Notes: generated by a model not told the origin, from the letters alone. Shown: positions 35,897 through 48,479, numbered from the stretch's first letter. The stretch: 64,000 nucleotides of DNA from Megamerina dolium (GCA_963854835.1 OY978526.1:19684334-19748333), one strand, 5' to 3'. A program made the numbers and translations.

Positions 35897-36479
35897 TATA
35901 ATGTTGTGCTTCATCAGCTATACTAACGCCTTTGGAATGACATGCAATTTTTGATTTTTGATTATATATATTTGTTTTTTTTTTTCTAAAATAAAATATA
36001 CATATTTTTTTTATACAATTCTCACACGATTTCAAAATAATACCTAAATAAAATACAACAACAAACACTGTTACCATATGTACCTACATAACATATGTAT
36101 GTACATGTGAACAGGTTCGATTGATCGGTACATTGATTGTGTTCACTTGTAATCAATACGCGGTTTGTTTAATTTCACAAAATACAAATCTTGTTGTTTT
36201 TTTATTTCCATGAGTAGCAAGTCAACCGCTGTGCGCGCATTCAAATAAATCTGATTATATTCAGATAATTTTAATTTTTTTTTTTTGTGATTTTCTATTG
36301 TTGTTTTATTATAATTTATATATTTTGTGGAAAATATGTATTCATATGTATAACATAGAAAATATAGATATATGACCACTTAGTGTATCAATATACAGGA
36401 TACAATTTCTAGTCAAACTAATCTCAGATGAAATTTTTATGCTTTTTCAGCTTTTTATCGGTCTTTTTATTGTCTTGTG
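35897..36479. other. AT-rich intronic sequence, nothing recognised
   Basis: No gene or element was seen. Confidence 0.6.
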
Positions 36480-37830
36480 TTGTTTATTTGACTACAATAA
36501 AATGTGTACAAATTGACCGGAAGATTTTTACTGAATTTGCATACGAGAAATTCCATTTTCAAATATATTCTCACGTCGAGGACATACTTTTGTATGAGAG
36601 CTAGGTGTAGTTTTCATCCAATTGTGTTTATTTTCGTACTAGTTCAGTCAATTACCAAATCTAATCGTATGTATCAAGTTTCAGTTTGTTAACTTTGTAT
36701 TTTCCGGTGCAATGTATAAAAACAAACATACGGAAACATAAGTTTGTATGGGAGGTAGGAGTAGTTTTTGTCCGATTGAGGCGATTTTTAATTTAAGTTT
36801 CTTAATTAGTGAAAATAATTATAAATATCAATTTTCAGCTTGATAACATTATATTCTCGACCGAAAAGTGTCCAAAACACACATTCAACAACATACTTTT
36901 GTATGGGAGGTAGGTTTGGTTTTCATCCGATTGCGCTCATTTTATAATATATAAATTTTAATTTAAGAATAATTATGCACACATAGTTTAAGTTTGGTAG
37001 CTTTATATTTTCGACCGAAAATTGTCAAAAACACACATTCAACAACATACTTTTGTATGGGAGGTAGGTTTGGTATTCATCCGATTACGCCCATTTTCCA
37101 ATATATCGATTTTATAGTAAGAATAACTTTACACACCTAGTTTTAGCTTGATAGCTTTATATTTTCGAGCGCAAAGTGTCAAAATACACTTTTAACAACA
37201 TACTTTTCTATGGGAGGTAGGTTTGGTTTTCATCCTATTGCGGCCATTTTCTAATATATCAATTTTATATTAAGAAGAACTTTACATACCTAATTGTAGT
37301 TTGATAGCTTTGTATTTTCGAGCAAAAAGTTTGAAAACATACCTTCAACAACACACTATGGTATGGGAGGTGGGTTTGGTTTCCATCCCATTACGCCTAT
37401 TTTCCAATATATCGATTTTATAGTAGGAATAACTTTACACACCTAGTTTTAGTTTGATAGCTTTATATTTTCGACCGAAAATTGTCAAAAACACACATTC
37501 GACAACATACTTTTGTATGGGAGTTAGGTTTGGCTTTCATCCGATTACGCCCATTTTCTAATAAAACAATTTTGCCACAAAATTAACTTTACATACCAAA
37601 TTTTAATTCTGTAGCCATCGAATTTCGCTCGAAAATTGTGAAAATACACACTAAACAACATACTTTTCTATGGGATGTAGGCGTGGTTTTCATTCAATTT
37701 CGCCGATTTATAAACTCTGCGGTTCATTGGTGAAAATAATATTATGTACCAATTTTCAGCTCGATCGCTTTGTAATTATGATTATTATCATGCGAATAGT
37801 TGGTCTGACAGACCATGGCAAACATGTCTA
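36480..37830. repeat. Tandem array of about eight ~154-bp units
   Basis: The block ACATACTTTTGTATGGGAGG-TAGGTTTGGTTTTCATCCGATT recurs with its GGGAGG at about 36596, 36752, 36907, 37061, 37214, 37367, 37521 and 37674, spaced 153-156 bp. Each unit also contains a TTTCTAATATATC-AATTTTAT stretch and a GATAGCTTTATATTTTCGACCGAAA-type stretch. Outer units are more diverged than central ones, as expected when unequal exchange homogenises the middle. Confidence 0.9.
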
Positions 37831-38816
37831 AAACGAGTTAAAGCATGATTTGTTATCAAAATTATATATATTTGACTATATTTAAATTCTAATTTGTTTT
37901 GACAGCCTTACGTATAGACATTTTGCAATGCATCCAATTTCCAATTGAAAATTTCATAAACAAAATGGCACAAGACAATGTAACTTATTGGGAAAAACAT
38001 GTAATATTAAATAATACTAATAAGAAAACCATATAAAACCACTTGATTTTTACATTTGGTGGTCTTTAGTGCTTTAATAATGATAAGTTCAAACGGCAGG
38101 TCAAACTTTGCATTCATCCACCCAGACGTTGTAACTGTCTGATCAGATAGATGACATGGCTTACATGGCTAGTATTATTAGAACACCACTACACTAAGTC
38201 TGAGGGTTTATTTGTATTTTTTTACTGTTGTTAAATATTTAAAATTTCACATGGTCACCATTACACCACAATTTTAATTCATTTCAATATTATGGCTTTG
38301 TGATATAGTACATACAAGCCAACCCACAACAACAATTATTCAAAACATAATGTGCAACACTATAGTAGTGTAGGTATGCCTTCCTTGTGTTTTTTTTTTT
38401 TTAACCAAAGTGCTCAAAATAGTATCGTTTACAATGAGGCTTATTGCACATATGCATGTACCTACCATATTCATATATGATATGATATGATGCCACGTCA
38501 ACTCTGTTGTGTTCTCACCTACCATTCAAAATATTATTTATTGATCAAAGTTCGATTATTGATTAATCTGTCGTGCTTTTTAAATGAAATTTATTCACTT
38601 TTTTTACACTTATGCACATAAATGAGTGAATTATTGTGGGATAGATTTAATTAAAATTATCAATTTTTGTTGATTTATTTTAAAGTATGATATAAAGCAA
38701 ACTCGTTTAAGAAATGAATGCTTTAGTATTGTCCAATACTGTAACAAATGGTTAGGTTAGGTTATTGTGACTGCCCTCTCTCTCTAAATGGACACACTTA
38801 GGCCAGAAAGGCCCAT
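37831..38816. other. AT-rich intronic sequence, nothing recognised
   Basis: No gene or element was seen. GGTTAGGTTAGGTTA lies at 38752-38765, next to the following SINE. Confidence 0.55.
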
Positions 38817-39907
38817 TGTGATACCACCGAGCTTCTATTCTATTGTGTTTGTTAAATTTGGACAGCATTACAAGGAGCCTAAGATACTTATACAGGGTGA
38901 TTTTTTAAGAGCCTTCTGATTTGATTAAAAAAAAAAACCCATAAAATTTAGAGAAATGTAGGAAATCCTTATTTATTTAGAACGATCTATATAATTCAAT
39001 GTTTAAAGATGGTGTCAAGTTGACCGCAGCTGCGCCTCAAATGGTTCATACGCTGGGTCCAATTTTGGCATGCTCTCTTCAACATATCGGCCGGTATCTC
39101 ACGAATAAATTCTTCAATATTGGCTTCCAGTGCGTCAACCGTTGCGGGCTTGTCGCTATAGACATAACATAGCCTTAACATAGCCTCACAAAAAATAGTC
39201 TAAAGGCGTTAAATCGCACGTTCTAGGCAGCCAGTTGACCGGCACCAAACGTGCAATAAACTGTTCACCGAACTCGCCTCTCAATTGGGCTATTGTTTCG
39301 CGTGCTGTGTGGCATGTGGCATCGTCTTGTTGAAACCACATGTCAGCCCAAACCAGCTCTTCCATTTTGGGCAAAAAAAAGTTTGTAATCATCACACGGT
39401 AGCGCTCGCCATTCACAGTAACGTTCATGCCTTCGTAGTCTTTGAAAAATTACGTTCCAATGATGCCACCTGCCCATAATCCACACCAAACAGTACATTT
39501 TTCGGGATGCATTGGCAGTTCTTCACAACAAATACGGCAATTTTGATTGTTCACGTATCCATTCAACCAGAAATGAGCTTCTCGCTGAATACAAGAAAGT
39601 GCACGCTGCACTTCCTTAACTGAGAATAAATCTTGATAATAAAATTCAATAATCAGCAAGCATTGTTCGTTTGTAAGTCGATTCATGGTTAAATTATAGA
39701 CCAAACTGAACATGTTTGACAGTAACATGTTACACGATAAGAGTTGAGCTGTCAAAAACAGTGTTGCCAAAACGGTAGAACCCTTGTGACATCACTTTAA
39801 CTTAGTTTTGTCACAGAGCTCTCTTCAGAAGAATTTTTTTGCAAATTGTTACTGCTAGAAAAAATGCCAATTACTTGCCGACAGGTGGGTACTACTACAT
39901 ATATTTC
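38817..39907 (-). mobile_element. tRNA-derived SINE split by a mariner-type insertion
   Basis: The 3' part of the SINE lies at about 38817-38890 (reverse strand: CTGTCCAAATTTAAC, CAATAGAATAGAAGCTCGG). The 5' body lies at about 39771-39907 (reverse: CACCTGTCGGCAAGTAATTG, GACAAAACTAAG, GTCACAAGGGTTCTACCGTT). The interval is a DD41D mariner. About 20 bp of SINE is missing at the right junction. The tRNA-like head beyond 39907 is not recognisable. Confidence 0.75.
38893..39768 (-). mobile_element. DD41D mariner-like element, 5' end lost
   Basis: The right terminus (reverse strand) ends GGCTCTTAAAAAATCACCCTG next to TA at 38891-38892. Reverse-strand frames encode NRLTNEQCLLIIEFYYQ, AHFWLNGYVNNQNCRICCEE, TVWCGLWAGGIIG, NVTVNGERYRVMITNFFLP, WFQQDDATCHTARETIAQLR and RTCDLTPLDYFL, then IEEFIREIPADMLKRACQNW. 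The two visible catalytic Asp residues (QQD and PLD) are 41 residues apart, the DD41D signature. A one-base deletion just before EAHFWLNGY breaks the first catalytic block (FSDEAHF in the copy at 58354). The left inverted repeat is absent. Confidence 0.85.
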
Positions 39908-41229
39908 TATTATATTTTCGAATGAAATTAATTTAAATTAACTCAATTTGATAGTAACAAATGCCTAATACTTAATGTATGAGCTACCGAAATAAATAAA
40001 AAATAAAAAATGAACACTAAATATGATATTCAACAGAATAAGCCAATTTACAATACATTCACATACACAATTTGGTACATACCTCCATGCAATTAGCATT
40101 ATCATCATTATCATCATCATCACCGTCATTGTCATAGTCATCGTCATCGTCATTATCATCATATGGTATACAACCATTTTTAATTCCACCAATCGACACT
40201 ATTTTCTTCCCACTATAAACAAAAAAAAATGGTTTAAAAATTCATATGTACGACGACGAGTACTTAAAATTGAAAAGTATTTGAAGTGTAGCGCGGCGAC
40301 ATAATAATTACAACTCAATTAGTTGTGATCGTCGTTGTTGCTACTGCTGCTCTTTTGCTCTGTATATTATTTACGGCAGCCATTATTGAAATTAACAATT
40401 ACAATAACAACAACAACAACAACAAGAATAATAATAATAATAAGAACAACTGAAATAAAAAGCAAAATTTCAATTACTGTTACAACAATGCCGCCACGTA
40501 TTTACAATTTCCGGTGAAAGAGAAAAATGATTGGCAACACTAAATATTATTATGGTTATTATATGGTTTGTTGAAAAATAAATAAAAATGGCGATCAGTT
40601 AGCGGAATTCTTAAGAAATTTGGTCCATTTTTGTTTTGGCTTTTTTTTTTTTGCAAATGTTAGGTACAATATGATTATAATAATCTTGACGTTCGTAATT
40701 ATGATTATAATGCATGTAAGTCATTGCTTGAAAGTTTGCTGTATAACAACTTTGTCAAGCAAAAAGTTTATAATGAATTGAATAGTTATTATTGTAATGT
40801 TTTTGTTTTTATTGTCTGCTATGCTCAGTTGCGTGTCATAGAATATGCAAGCATTCGTCGTGGTCGTTGTGCCCGTTTCGTTCAATTTCTGAATAAGAGT
40901 TGTGCTTAGAGATGAATGGCTTACAAAATTGTAGCATTTTTTTGTTTATTTGCAAGATTCTACATACATTTGTTTGTGTATTTGTTGCTCGAATTGGTAG
41001 TTTATTGTACACAATTACTTTACATACAATCACATCGGTATATATGGGACCTTCCTGGGTTGAGAACGCGACAAATGGTATGATGTGCCACAAATGTGTA
41101 AAACTTTGAGAAATTAACTCTGCAAAAAGCATAACATTTGCAAAAAAAATGAAGTAAATATAAATTCCATTTGTAGACCCTCCTACTTTTTCATTTTTAC
41201 ATACTATTATAAAGTCAAAATATGAATTT
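39908..41229. other. AT-rich intronic sequence with TCA/CAA microsatellites
   Basis: An imperfect TCA/TCG trinucleotide tract lies at 40098-40163 and CAA/AAT tracts at 40405-40443. No gene was recognised. Confidence 0.55.
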
Positions 41230-42780
41230 TGTAGGGGATCGCTTTTAAGAAGAAGGAATAAGGGCTATGTATGTTCGAAGAAAATGTTGGCGATGAAAAA
41301 TTATTGAGGGTCGGTCATATATTCCACCACTCTAGTGGCGATTCCTCAGCAGCTATATGGTTATTTGTCGATTTTCAGGTGATTTTAAATGCATTTTGTA
41401 TGGGAGCACCCTTAAGGGGTAAAGATAGCAAACATGTTTGGAGGAAATGTTGAAGAAGAAAAAATAATTGGGGTCGGTCATAGATTTCATCATTCTACTG
41501 ACGATTCCTGTGTAGCTACGGCGTTATTTGTCAATTTTCAGATGTTTTTGTATGAGAGCCTCCTTAAACGATGAAAATATGGAGTAAGAATGTTTGGAGG
41601 AAATGTTGAGAGAGAAAAATTAATTAGAGTCGGTCATACATGTCATGGGTCTAGTGACGGTTTTTCTACAGCTATGGTGTTATTTGTAGAATTTCAAGTA
41701 TTTTTGTATGGGAGTCCACTTAACGTGTGCAGATATGGAGTATGTATGTTGGGAGGAAATGTTCGAAGAGAAAAATTAATTGGGGTCGGTCATACATGTC
41801 ATAGCTCTAGTGACGTTTTTTCCACTGCTGTGGTGTTATTTGTAGATTTTCAAGTATTTTTGTATGGGAGCACCCTTAAGGGGTAAAAATAGCAAACAAT
41901 TATGTTTGGAGGAAATGTTGAGGAGGAAAAAGTAATTGGTGTCAGTCATAGATTTCATCGTTCTACTGGCGATTCCTATGTAGCTACGGCGTTATTTATC
42001 AATTTTCAGATATTTTTGTATAGGAGCCTCTTTAAAAGATGAAAATATGGAGTAAGTATATTTGGAGAAAATGTTGAGAGAGAAAAATGAATTAGAGTCG
42101 GTCATACATGTCATGGGTCTAGTGGCGGTTTTTCTACAGCTATGGTGTTATTTGTAGATTTTGAAGCATTTTTGTATGGGAGCCCATTTAAGGGATGAAG
42201 ATATAGAGTATGTATGTTGGGAGGAAATGTTGGAAGAGAAAAATTAATTGGGGTCGGTCATACATTACATCACTCTAAGGGCGATGCGTGGGCAAATATG
42301 AAGTTATTTGTCGATTTTCATGTGACTTTGTATGGGAGCCTCCTTAAACGGTGAAGATTGGGAGTAAGTATGTTTGGAGAAAATGTTGGGAGAGAAAAAT
42401 TAATTGGAGTCGGAAATACATTACATAACTCAAATGACGATTCGTGACCAAATATGAGGTTATTTGTTGATGTTCAGGTGTCTTTGTATGGGAGCCTCCT
42501 TAAACGGTGAAGATAGGGAGTAAGTATGTTTGGAGGAAATATTGGCAAGAAAAATTTACTGGAGATCAATCATACATTTCAACGCTCTAGTGGAGATTCC
42601 TAGCCAGCAATGGGGTTATTAGTCGGTTATTTTACGTTCATTTTGTATGGGAGTCCTCTTAATGAGTGAGCATATTTTTGGAGGAAATGTTGGCCGGAAA
42701 AGTTCATGGAATTCGATCATACATTTCATCGCGCTAGTGGCGATTTCTGAGCAGTTGTAAGGATATTGGGCATTTTCAAT
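41230..42780. repeat. Tandem array of about nine 156-bp units
   Basis: TTTTTGTATGGGAGC...CTTAA recurs with TGGGAG (or one-base variants) at about 41401, 41553, 41709, 41865, 42021, 42177, 42333, 42489 and 42648. Six consecutive intervals are exactly 156 bp. Each unit also has TTTGGAGGAAATGTTG, AAAAATTAATTGGGGTCGGT-CATACAT and TGTTATTTGTCGATTTTCAG. Because 156 is divisible by three, a frame stays open across two units (41590-41886), but other units carry stops, so this is not a protein gene. Shorter internal similarity to the array at 36480 (GTATGGGAG) and to 1-590 is visible. Confidence 0.95.
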
Positions 42781-44509
42781 TTTTTTTTTTTAATTGTCTA
42801 CTTTTATTTATCCTTTTCTTGGAAATGCCCATAGCCCATGTGAGTTAAGTATTCATATATTGGCTATAAGAAGGTACATTAGTGCATCAGTGCAATATTC
42901 TTTTGCCACTCTCATCCTTCTTTAGCACTGTTTGAATATGAACATGAAAATTCAAAATATCAATAAAGATGATTCTGACAGATGATAACATGATCTTTTT
43001 TTTTTTATGATAAATCTACATCTTGTAAACAATGAGATTGCGTAAAATCACATTTGACATAAATTTGTATACAAAATTTTCTTTACGCGTTAAACTGACG
43101 ACATTGATTGGACAAATGACGTTTGGTCAATTGGATGGTCAGTAGGTTGATGTTTTGTTTTTGTTTTTGCTTTAACACACTAAAAATTTCAATTTTTGCT
43201 GTTTGTTATCGTCATTATGGTCTCGTCATTATTGAAGTACGTACCCAAAATGTACATAGTCTAATTTTAATGAATGAATATGAATGAAAATGAATTTTTA
43301 TGAATATTGAAATTCACTTGTTGTATTGTCAGTTAGGAGTACGCGCGTCTGTGTCTGTGTATGTGTGTGTGTGTTTTTAGTTTACTAATAAGTATGAATT
43401 GCACGAATTGGTGGTAAAAAGCGCAAGCATCATCATACAGTGAATAGGTAGAATTAAATACAGACACATTGGCAGTCAGACAGACATAGACGGGAGTTTG
43501 TGAAAAATGTTATATATTTATATATAACAGTCATTCAGTTAGCTAGCAAAGCACTCTTTAGGTCAAGAACTTCATCATTATTACTTTCAAAAAAAAAAAA
43601 AGAAAAACAAAAAAAAAATAATGCTAGCAACAATTAAATTTCAAAAATTTTAAATAGAGTTGAAATGAATATGATTATTTTTTTTTGTACATGAAATTGG
43701 CTTAAATTAGCATATTAAATATGTAAAAAAAAAAAGCCTTTTGTTTGTGATTGTGTGATTATTAGCTGATTTTAGATTGTTTTGTAAATAAATTTGTAGT
43801 TATTTAAATAGTGAAAGGCATTTATTAGTTTATAAAATGTTTAGAAATAATTGTAAAATATATAAAATGACATAATGGATGATGGGATATAGTTTTGTTT
43901 GATATTTTTTTAATTTTTTTTTTTTAATTTTTTAATTTTAATTAAATTTGTTTTTTTTTTTTTGTTTCTTTAAAGAAATTCAACTTCAGTTGTGCAAATT
44001 ATGCAATATTTTTTAATTTTGTAAAGTAATTTCCCATTTCATCTAAAATTCACAAAAAAAAAACAACGAATAATAGTAATAAATTAGATAAACTACATTT
44101 AGTAAATATAAAATCAAATTATATCTGAAATTTAAATAGAGAAAGAAGCGAAATTCTAGAAAATATACAAATTTGATGTGAAATACAAAAAAAAAAAAAA
44201 AGTAAAAAAGAAATCTCTTACAAAAAAGAATAAACCTGTTCTCCAACTCACTACCTAGCGTCACAGCACAGCGTCCATATTGAAAATTACTTACAACGAA
44301 TATCACGTAGAGCAACAACAACAATGAATCAAACAAAAAAAAACAAAGACCAGTACATCTAAATCGACAATCAACTAACTGGAACCACAATGAAGCTCCG
44401 CCTCTAATTCATACCCTGTCTTTGCGCCTGTGCATATAACGCCAACAACAACACTACACATTGAGTTGGTAGAGTACAGCAAGCATACAAATGCTCGCTC
44501 GAATATATT

Positions 44510-44544
<35 letters not shown>

Positions 44545-46307
44545 GATTGTTTCGGATCAACTCCTCATAGCTTAACTCGAATTCGAAGTTTGAAACATGT
44601 TTGTTTGTGCGATGACGACGACGACGACGACGACGGCGACGCCATTTCATAGCCACCATTTGTGAGCCAATGATTTAGAATCAAATTGAAATTTTTATAC
44701 TTGAATACAAGTTGGTTGCCAGTAGACGCGTTTTACGGGTGTTTTATGTATATCGTTTGTACATAAATTCGAATTTTGTTTTCATTTCGATGCAAACTTT
44801 GTGTTTTGCGCAATTCACATTGCACCTACTACTATGTGCTAAAAAAACAACAATCATCCGAAGAGGAGTAGTAGTAGTATTCAGAAATGTGTGGGCGTTT
44901 TACTCAACTCTCAAACCTTAATCTAACACAAATCAAAAGAATATAGAAAAGAAAGCATAAAAAAATCGAAGCTTCTTTAGGCATTTTGCCTGTTGGTTAC
45001 AACCTTCAAAGGACATTTGATTTAGGACTTTTGACTAAGTGTGTATTGAATAACGGTTAAATGAAAATAATATGAATATTATCCAATGTGAATGATTATA
45101 TTGTGTTGAACAGTGTTGAATCTTTGAATTTCTTTCTTAAAAATTCATTCACAATCGGCAAGTGAACTTGTTTAAATAATAATATTGAACAATCATTGTT
45201 GTCATTGTTGTCATCATTAACATCATCGTCGTCATCATTACCTGTACAACAATTATCATAGTCATCATTGTCATCGTCATCATTATCATCATCATCGACG
45301 TCATATCATACATAAGGAGGGTATTCAATTCATATCTCATAATTGATTATAAAACAGCAATAAAGTATTAACAATAATAAAATTTGTGTGAATTTACAAC
45401 CAAATTGCACAAAACTCAATGTGAATAAATTCATGTGAAAAGTGAAAGCCTTCAATTTGTGGCATTTTTACAAATTTTTTTCAACTTGATGAAAAGGTAT
45501 ACGAAATTTATTGAAAGAAATTCAATCAACAAATTATATATAAATGACCTAAAAACTTCTTTGATTGTGTTTGTGTTTAATGTGCAATTACAATAATATA
45601 AATTAACCAAAATTGACCAAATTACTTTGCAAAACTTGATAAAACTGTGTAACTAATTGTAGGTACATCATCGAAAAAGCCAATGTATTTATGTTTAGTG
45701 TATGTGAATTATTTATTACATAATCATTTGGTGGAGCCATTTATTATAAATAATAGTTTTATAGTCAATCCTCTATTGTGGAATAAATCGTCTTTCGTTT
45801 AATATTCAAATTGCTTAAGGTGTGTATAAAATTATTATTTTTTTTTTTTTAATATATACTTAATTTTAACTACTATTGATTTTCCCATTACTATAGATAG
45901 TATATCAACACAAATATTTTTATTGCTTCCTTCCGACGGTGTTGAAAATTTTAGAGCCCACTGTAAAATTTTATGATCTATCGAGCTCTTCTTGCAGTTA
46001 GATATCACCCATTACCCAAAGTAGAGTAACCGCAATATAATATGAATAGAAGAAATTGACTTACCGAGATTTGCGTTAAGGGGGAAAAGGCAATTTTTTG
46101 GACAAAAGTTGAAATAAAGTTGAAGTCCTTCTATACAGAGTGAATTGACACAATAGTTATGCAACCAGTCTTTAAATAGTGTCTAATTTCTCTACAATAA
46201 ATATTTCACTGGTCATGAATTTAGCCGTAGCCGTCGCACGTTATATTCTGTGCTATCTGCGGATTCGATAGTCGACTCGACCCAGACTCGTGACAATAGC
46301 ATTTTTT
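42781..46307. other. AT-rich intronic sequence with microsatellites
   Basis: Many A/T homopolymers (for example 43916-43926, 43952-43962). (AC)13 lies at 44519-44544, an ACG run at 44614-44634 and TCA/TCG tracts at 45195-45306. TTAAGGGGGAAAAGG near 46076 resembles one end of the element at 60796, but no partner end was found. Confidence 0.55.
44519..44544. repeat. (AC)13 microsatellite
   Basis: Uninterrupted AC dinucleotides. Confidence 0.97.
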
Positions 46308-46622
46308 TCCTTCTGATTCTGATATGTAGGTCGTGGTTTCAATCCCCAGCTGAAGCACATCCTTAATATTGAAAAGATTTTTCTTTCGAACGGTACCCAG
46401 CTGTCAACAAGCAATTGACAATTCTTCCGGCAGTAGTAACAATTCTCCATGTAAGAGCTCTGTAACAAAGCTCAGAAAATGTGATGTTACAAGGGTTCTG
46501 TCGTTCGGAACCGGCTAATATAAGTGGGTCCCTTCTAATATTGTCAAAAATTTAACATGCACAACAGTACTGGAAGAAAAACTCGGTCAAAAGGGGCTCT
46601 TCGGGGCCTATTTATTTATTTT
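46308..46622 (+). mobile_element. tRNA-derived SINE
   Basis: Begins within the head (CTTCTGATTCTGATATGTAG, then GGTCGTGGTTTCAATCCCC, a B box with one inserted T). It continues with the full body: CTTTCGAACGGTACCCAGC, CAATTCTTCCGGCAG, GAGCTCTGTAACAAAGCTCA, GTTACAAGGGTTCTGTCGTT, CGGAACCGGCTAATATAAG, TGGAAGAAAAACTCGGTC and GGGGCCTATTTATTTATTTT. The A-box end is lost. Confidence 0.82.
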
Positions 46623-46683
46623 TAATTATATCCACTGACCAAGGTCTACAAATACGATTTTTTTTTTAAATATATTCTTTTTT

Positions 46684-46955
46684 ACTTACTTACTTCTATG
46701 GCCATTACAACCGAAAATCAATTTACGTCGAATCTAGCAAGCTTCGCCAGCCAGCTCTCTCCTTCACTAGTTGGCGCCAGTTAATAATTCCAAGCGCTGA
46801 CAAGTTCTCCAGTACTTGATCTTTCCACAGGAGGTTAGGTCTTACTCTTCTGCGTCGTCCACCAGGGGGTTCCGTATATAACACCTTCTTAGCCGGAGCG
46901 TGTTCTACCATTTGCTCGACATGACCTAGCCAGCGTAGCCGCTGAATTTGAATTT
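46684..46955 (-). mobile_element. Non-LTR retrotransposon 3' fragment (RTE/CR1-like), copy 5
   Basis: Reverse strand: KIQIQRLRWLGHVEQMVEHA-type start, then APAKKVLYTEPPGGRRRRVR, PNLLWKDQVLENLSALGIIN and WRQLVKERAGWRSLLDS. It ends in a GTAAGTAAGTAA tail at 46683-46694. Confidence 0.8.
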
Positions 46956-47504
46956 TAATTAATTTTTACACCATGTTATGTTATTTACAAATCTCAGATT
47001 GTAAAAGTAATTCAAGTACAGTCACAGACTTTGAAACACCTTCCATATTTCACATTATTTTCAACATATGCTCGATATAATGCTCTTCATAATCCAACGT
47101 AGCAACTATAAGTGTGTATATACACGGTTTAAATAGCGCGAAAACCATTTGAAATGGAACAAACCGTCGTTAGCTGTTCCGGCGGTCACACTCTTCAACA
47201 TTGTCCATAGCCTGATCAAATGATATATTACAATTTAAAGTTCAACGTTAGCGTCTCACAAATCATAGAGAACTTTCTGGGAGTTTACAATTTTTTTTTT
47301 CTTCTAAATTCCTTGGCTTTGAAAACAAGAAAGGTTAGAAAACACGTAAAAATTCATCTTCAACTGACATTGTCAAAATTCAGTTCTTATATGTGAGTTA
47401 AATGTCAACTTCAAAGAATTGTCGCTATTGGTGGAGTATTTTCCAAAGGCGACTTATATCAGTTTCTCCTTCATCACAAGACGATACTGTCAAGAGCGGG
47501 CACA
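46956..47504. other. Intronic sequence, nothing recognised
   Basis: No gene or element was seen. Confidence 0.55.
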
Positions 47505-47800
47505 GTCATTCGCAGTCCGAATAATACGTGTATTATTATTAAAAATACAGGGGTTTGATGAACTGCGACCTAATAGGTCTATTGGGCTCCCTTCTTGGAC
47601 TGTTGTATGTCTCCTAGTCCAGCATCGAATAGGAAGTTTAATATAGATCCTACCTTACTGCATTTCAACAGATTTTCGGGTATTAGAAATTCAACGAAAT
47701 TGTTCTTTCTTGCGTGCGGGGTATGTTCCCAACACGTATTTCACAGTTTCATCCTCCTGTCTGCAATATCGGCCGTTTTTATTCGAAAATATTCCCAGAA
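47505..47800 (-). mobile_element. 3' fragment of an RNase H-type non-LTR retrotransposon
   Basis: Reverse strand: CRYCRQEDETVKYVLGT (the Cys-rich C-terminal motif, compare CRFCRQENKTAQHVIGT at 49170). FLIPENLLKC and KGAQ-TY-type 3' sequence follow, then an AATAATAAT tail at 47529-47540. It belongs with, or near, the family at 48480. Frameshifted. Confidence 0.65.
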
Positions 47801-48054
47801 ATAATACGTACGTGGTTGATATTTGCCACTAATTCGAAGAACTTGAACCAAACGATTGTGTGTTGTATTATATTCAGACAGGCTTAGAAAGGATACACAT
47901 AATATTTAGGAATATTAACCGATTCCGGACCGCAGAAAATTGTGTGGGAACATTTTTCATAAAACAAACACCATCGGAAATAAGAAATGGTTCTCTTTTT
48001 TACATAAGATTTCATCAGATTTCATTTCACAGATAGTACAACATTTGAAACAGT

Positions 48055-48185
48055 CTACTTATATTCGCCGATTCCAAAAGACAGAATCCTTGTGACATCC
48101 ACCTTTTCTAAACTTTGTTTCAGACGATTTTTTCCTGGCCAAGAACGGAAGGACTATTAATTGTTTTCCAGCAGGGAGCCATTTT
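48055..48185 (-). mobile_element. tRNA-derived SINE fragment (strongly decayed)
   Basis: Reverse strand keeps GGATTCTGTCTTTTGGAATC-GGCGAATATA, AAGTTTAGAAAAGGTGGATG and a poorly preserved CAATTAATAGTCCTTCCG block. Recognised only by comparison with 34949. Confidence 0.5.
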
Positions 48186-48479
48186 CTTAAATAATAAATC
48201 TCGGTTTACACTAAATTGGTAATGGTGGCTACTTGAACTCACAGGCACTCACGACTCTCTTGCACAGAAGGCTTCCTTTTGCTGCTTCCATGAATTTCAA
48301 ACTAAAGAAAGAAACCATAAAGCAGACATAAAAATATGTTTCTTTTGTATTTAGATATCTTGTATTTGTAATTCCGCCTATTTGGTATTTTATTGCAATC
48401 TTTGAAGATGAATAATAACTTTTGTGGAAATATGCTGAAACAATGCCCAATACTTGTATCCGAATTGATAAATTCCCTT

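Noticed and set aside
38752..38765. GGTTAGGTTAGGTTA, resembling insect telomere repeats
   Set aside because: Only about two and a half units next to a SINE 3' end. Too short to be an interstitial telomere tract.
40098..40163. Regularly spaced TCATCA blocks considered as a CRISPR-like or binding-site array
   Set aside because: It is an imperfect trinucleotide microsatellite with no spacer structure.
41590..41886. Open frame encoding two similar 52-residue repeats
   Set aside because: It is simply the 156-bp tandem repeat read in a frame that happens to stay open. Other units have stops and the family is non-coding elsewhere.
44043..44390. Minus-strand frame of 115 codons rich in Phe/Leu/Tyr
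   Set aside because: Produced by poly-A/T runs. The apparent membrane segments are a composition artefact.
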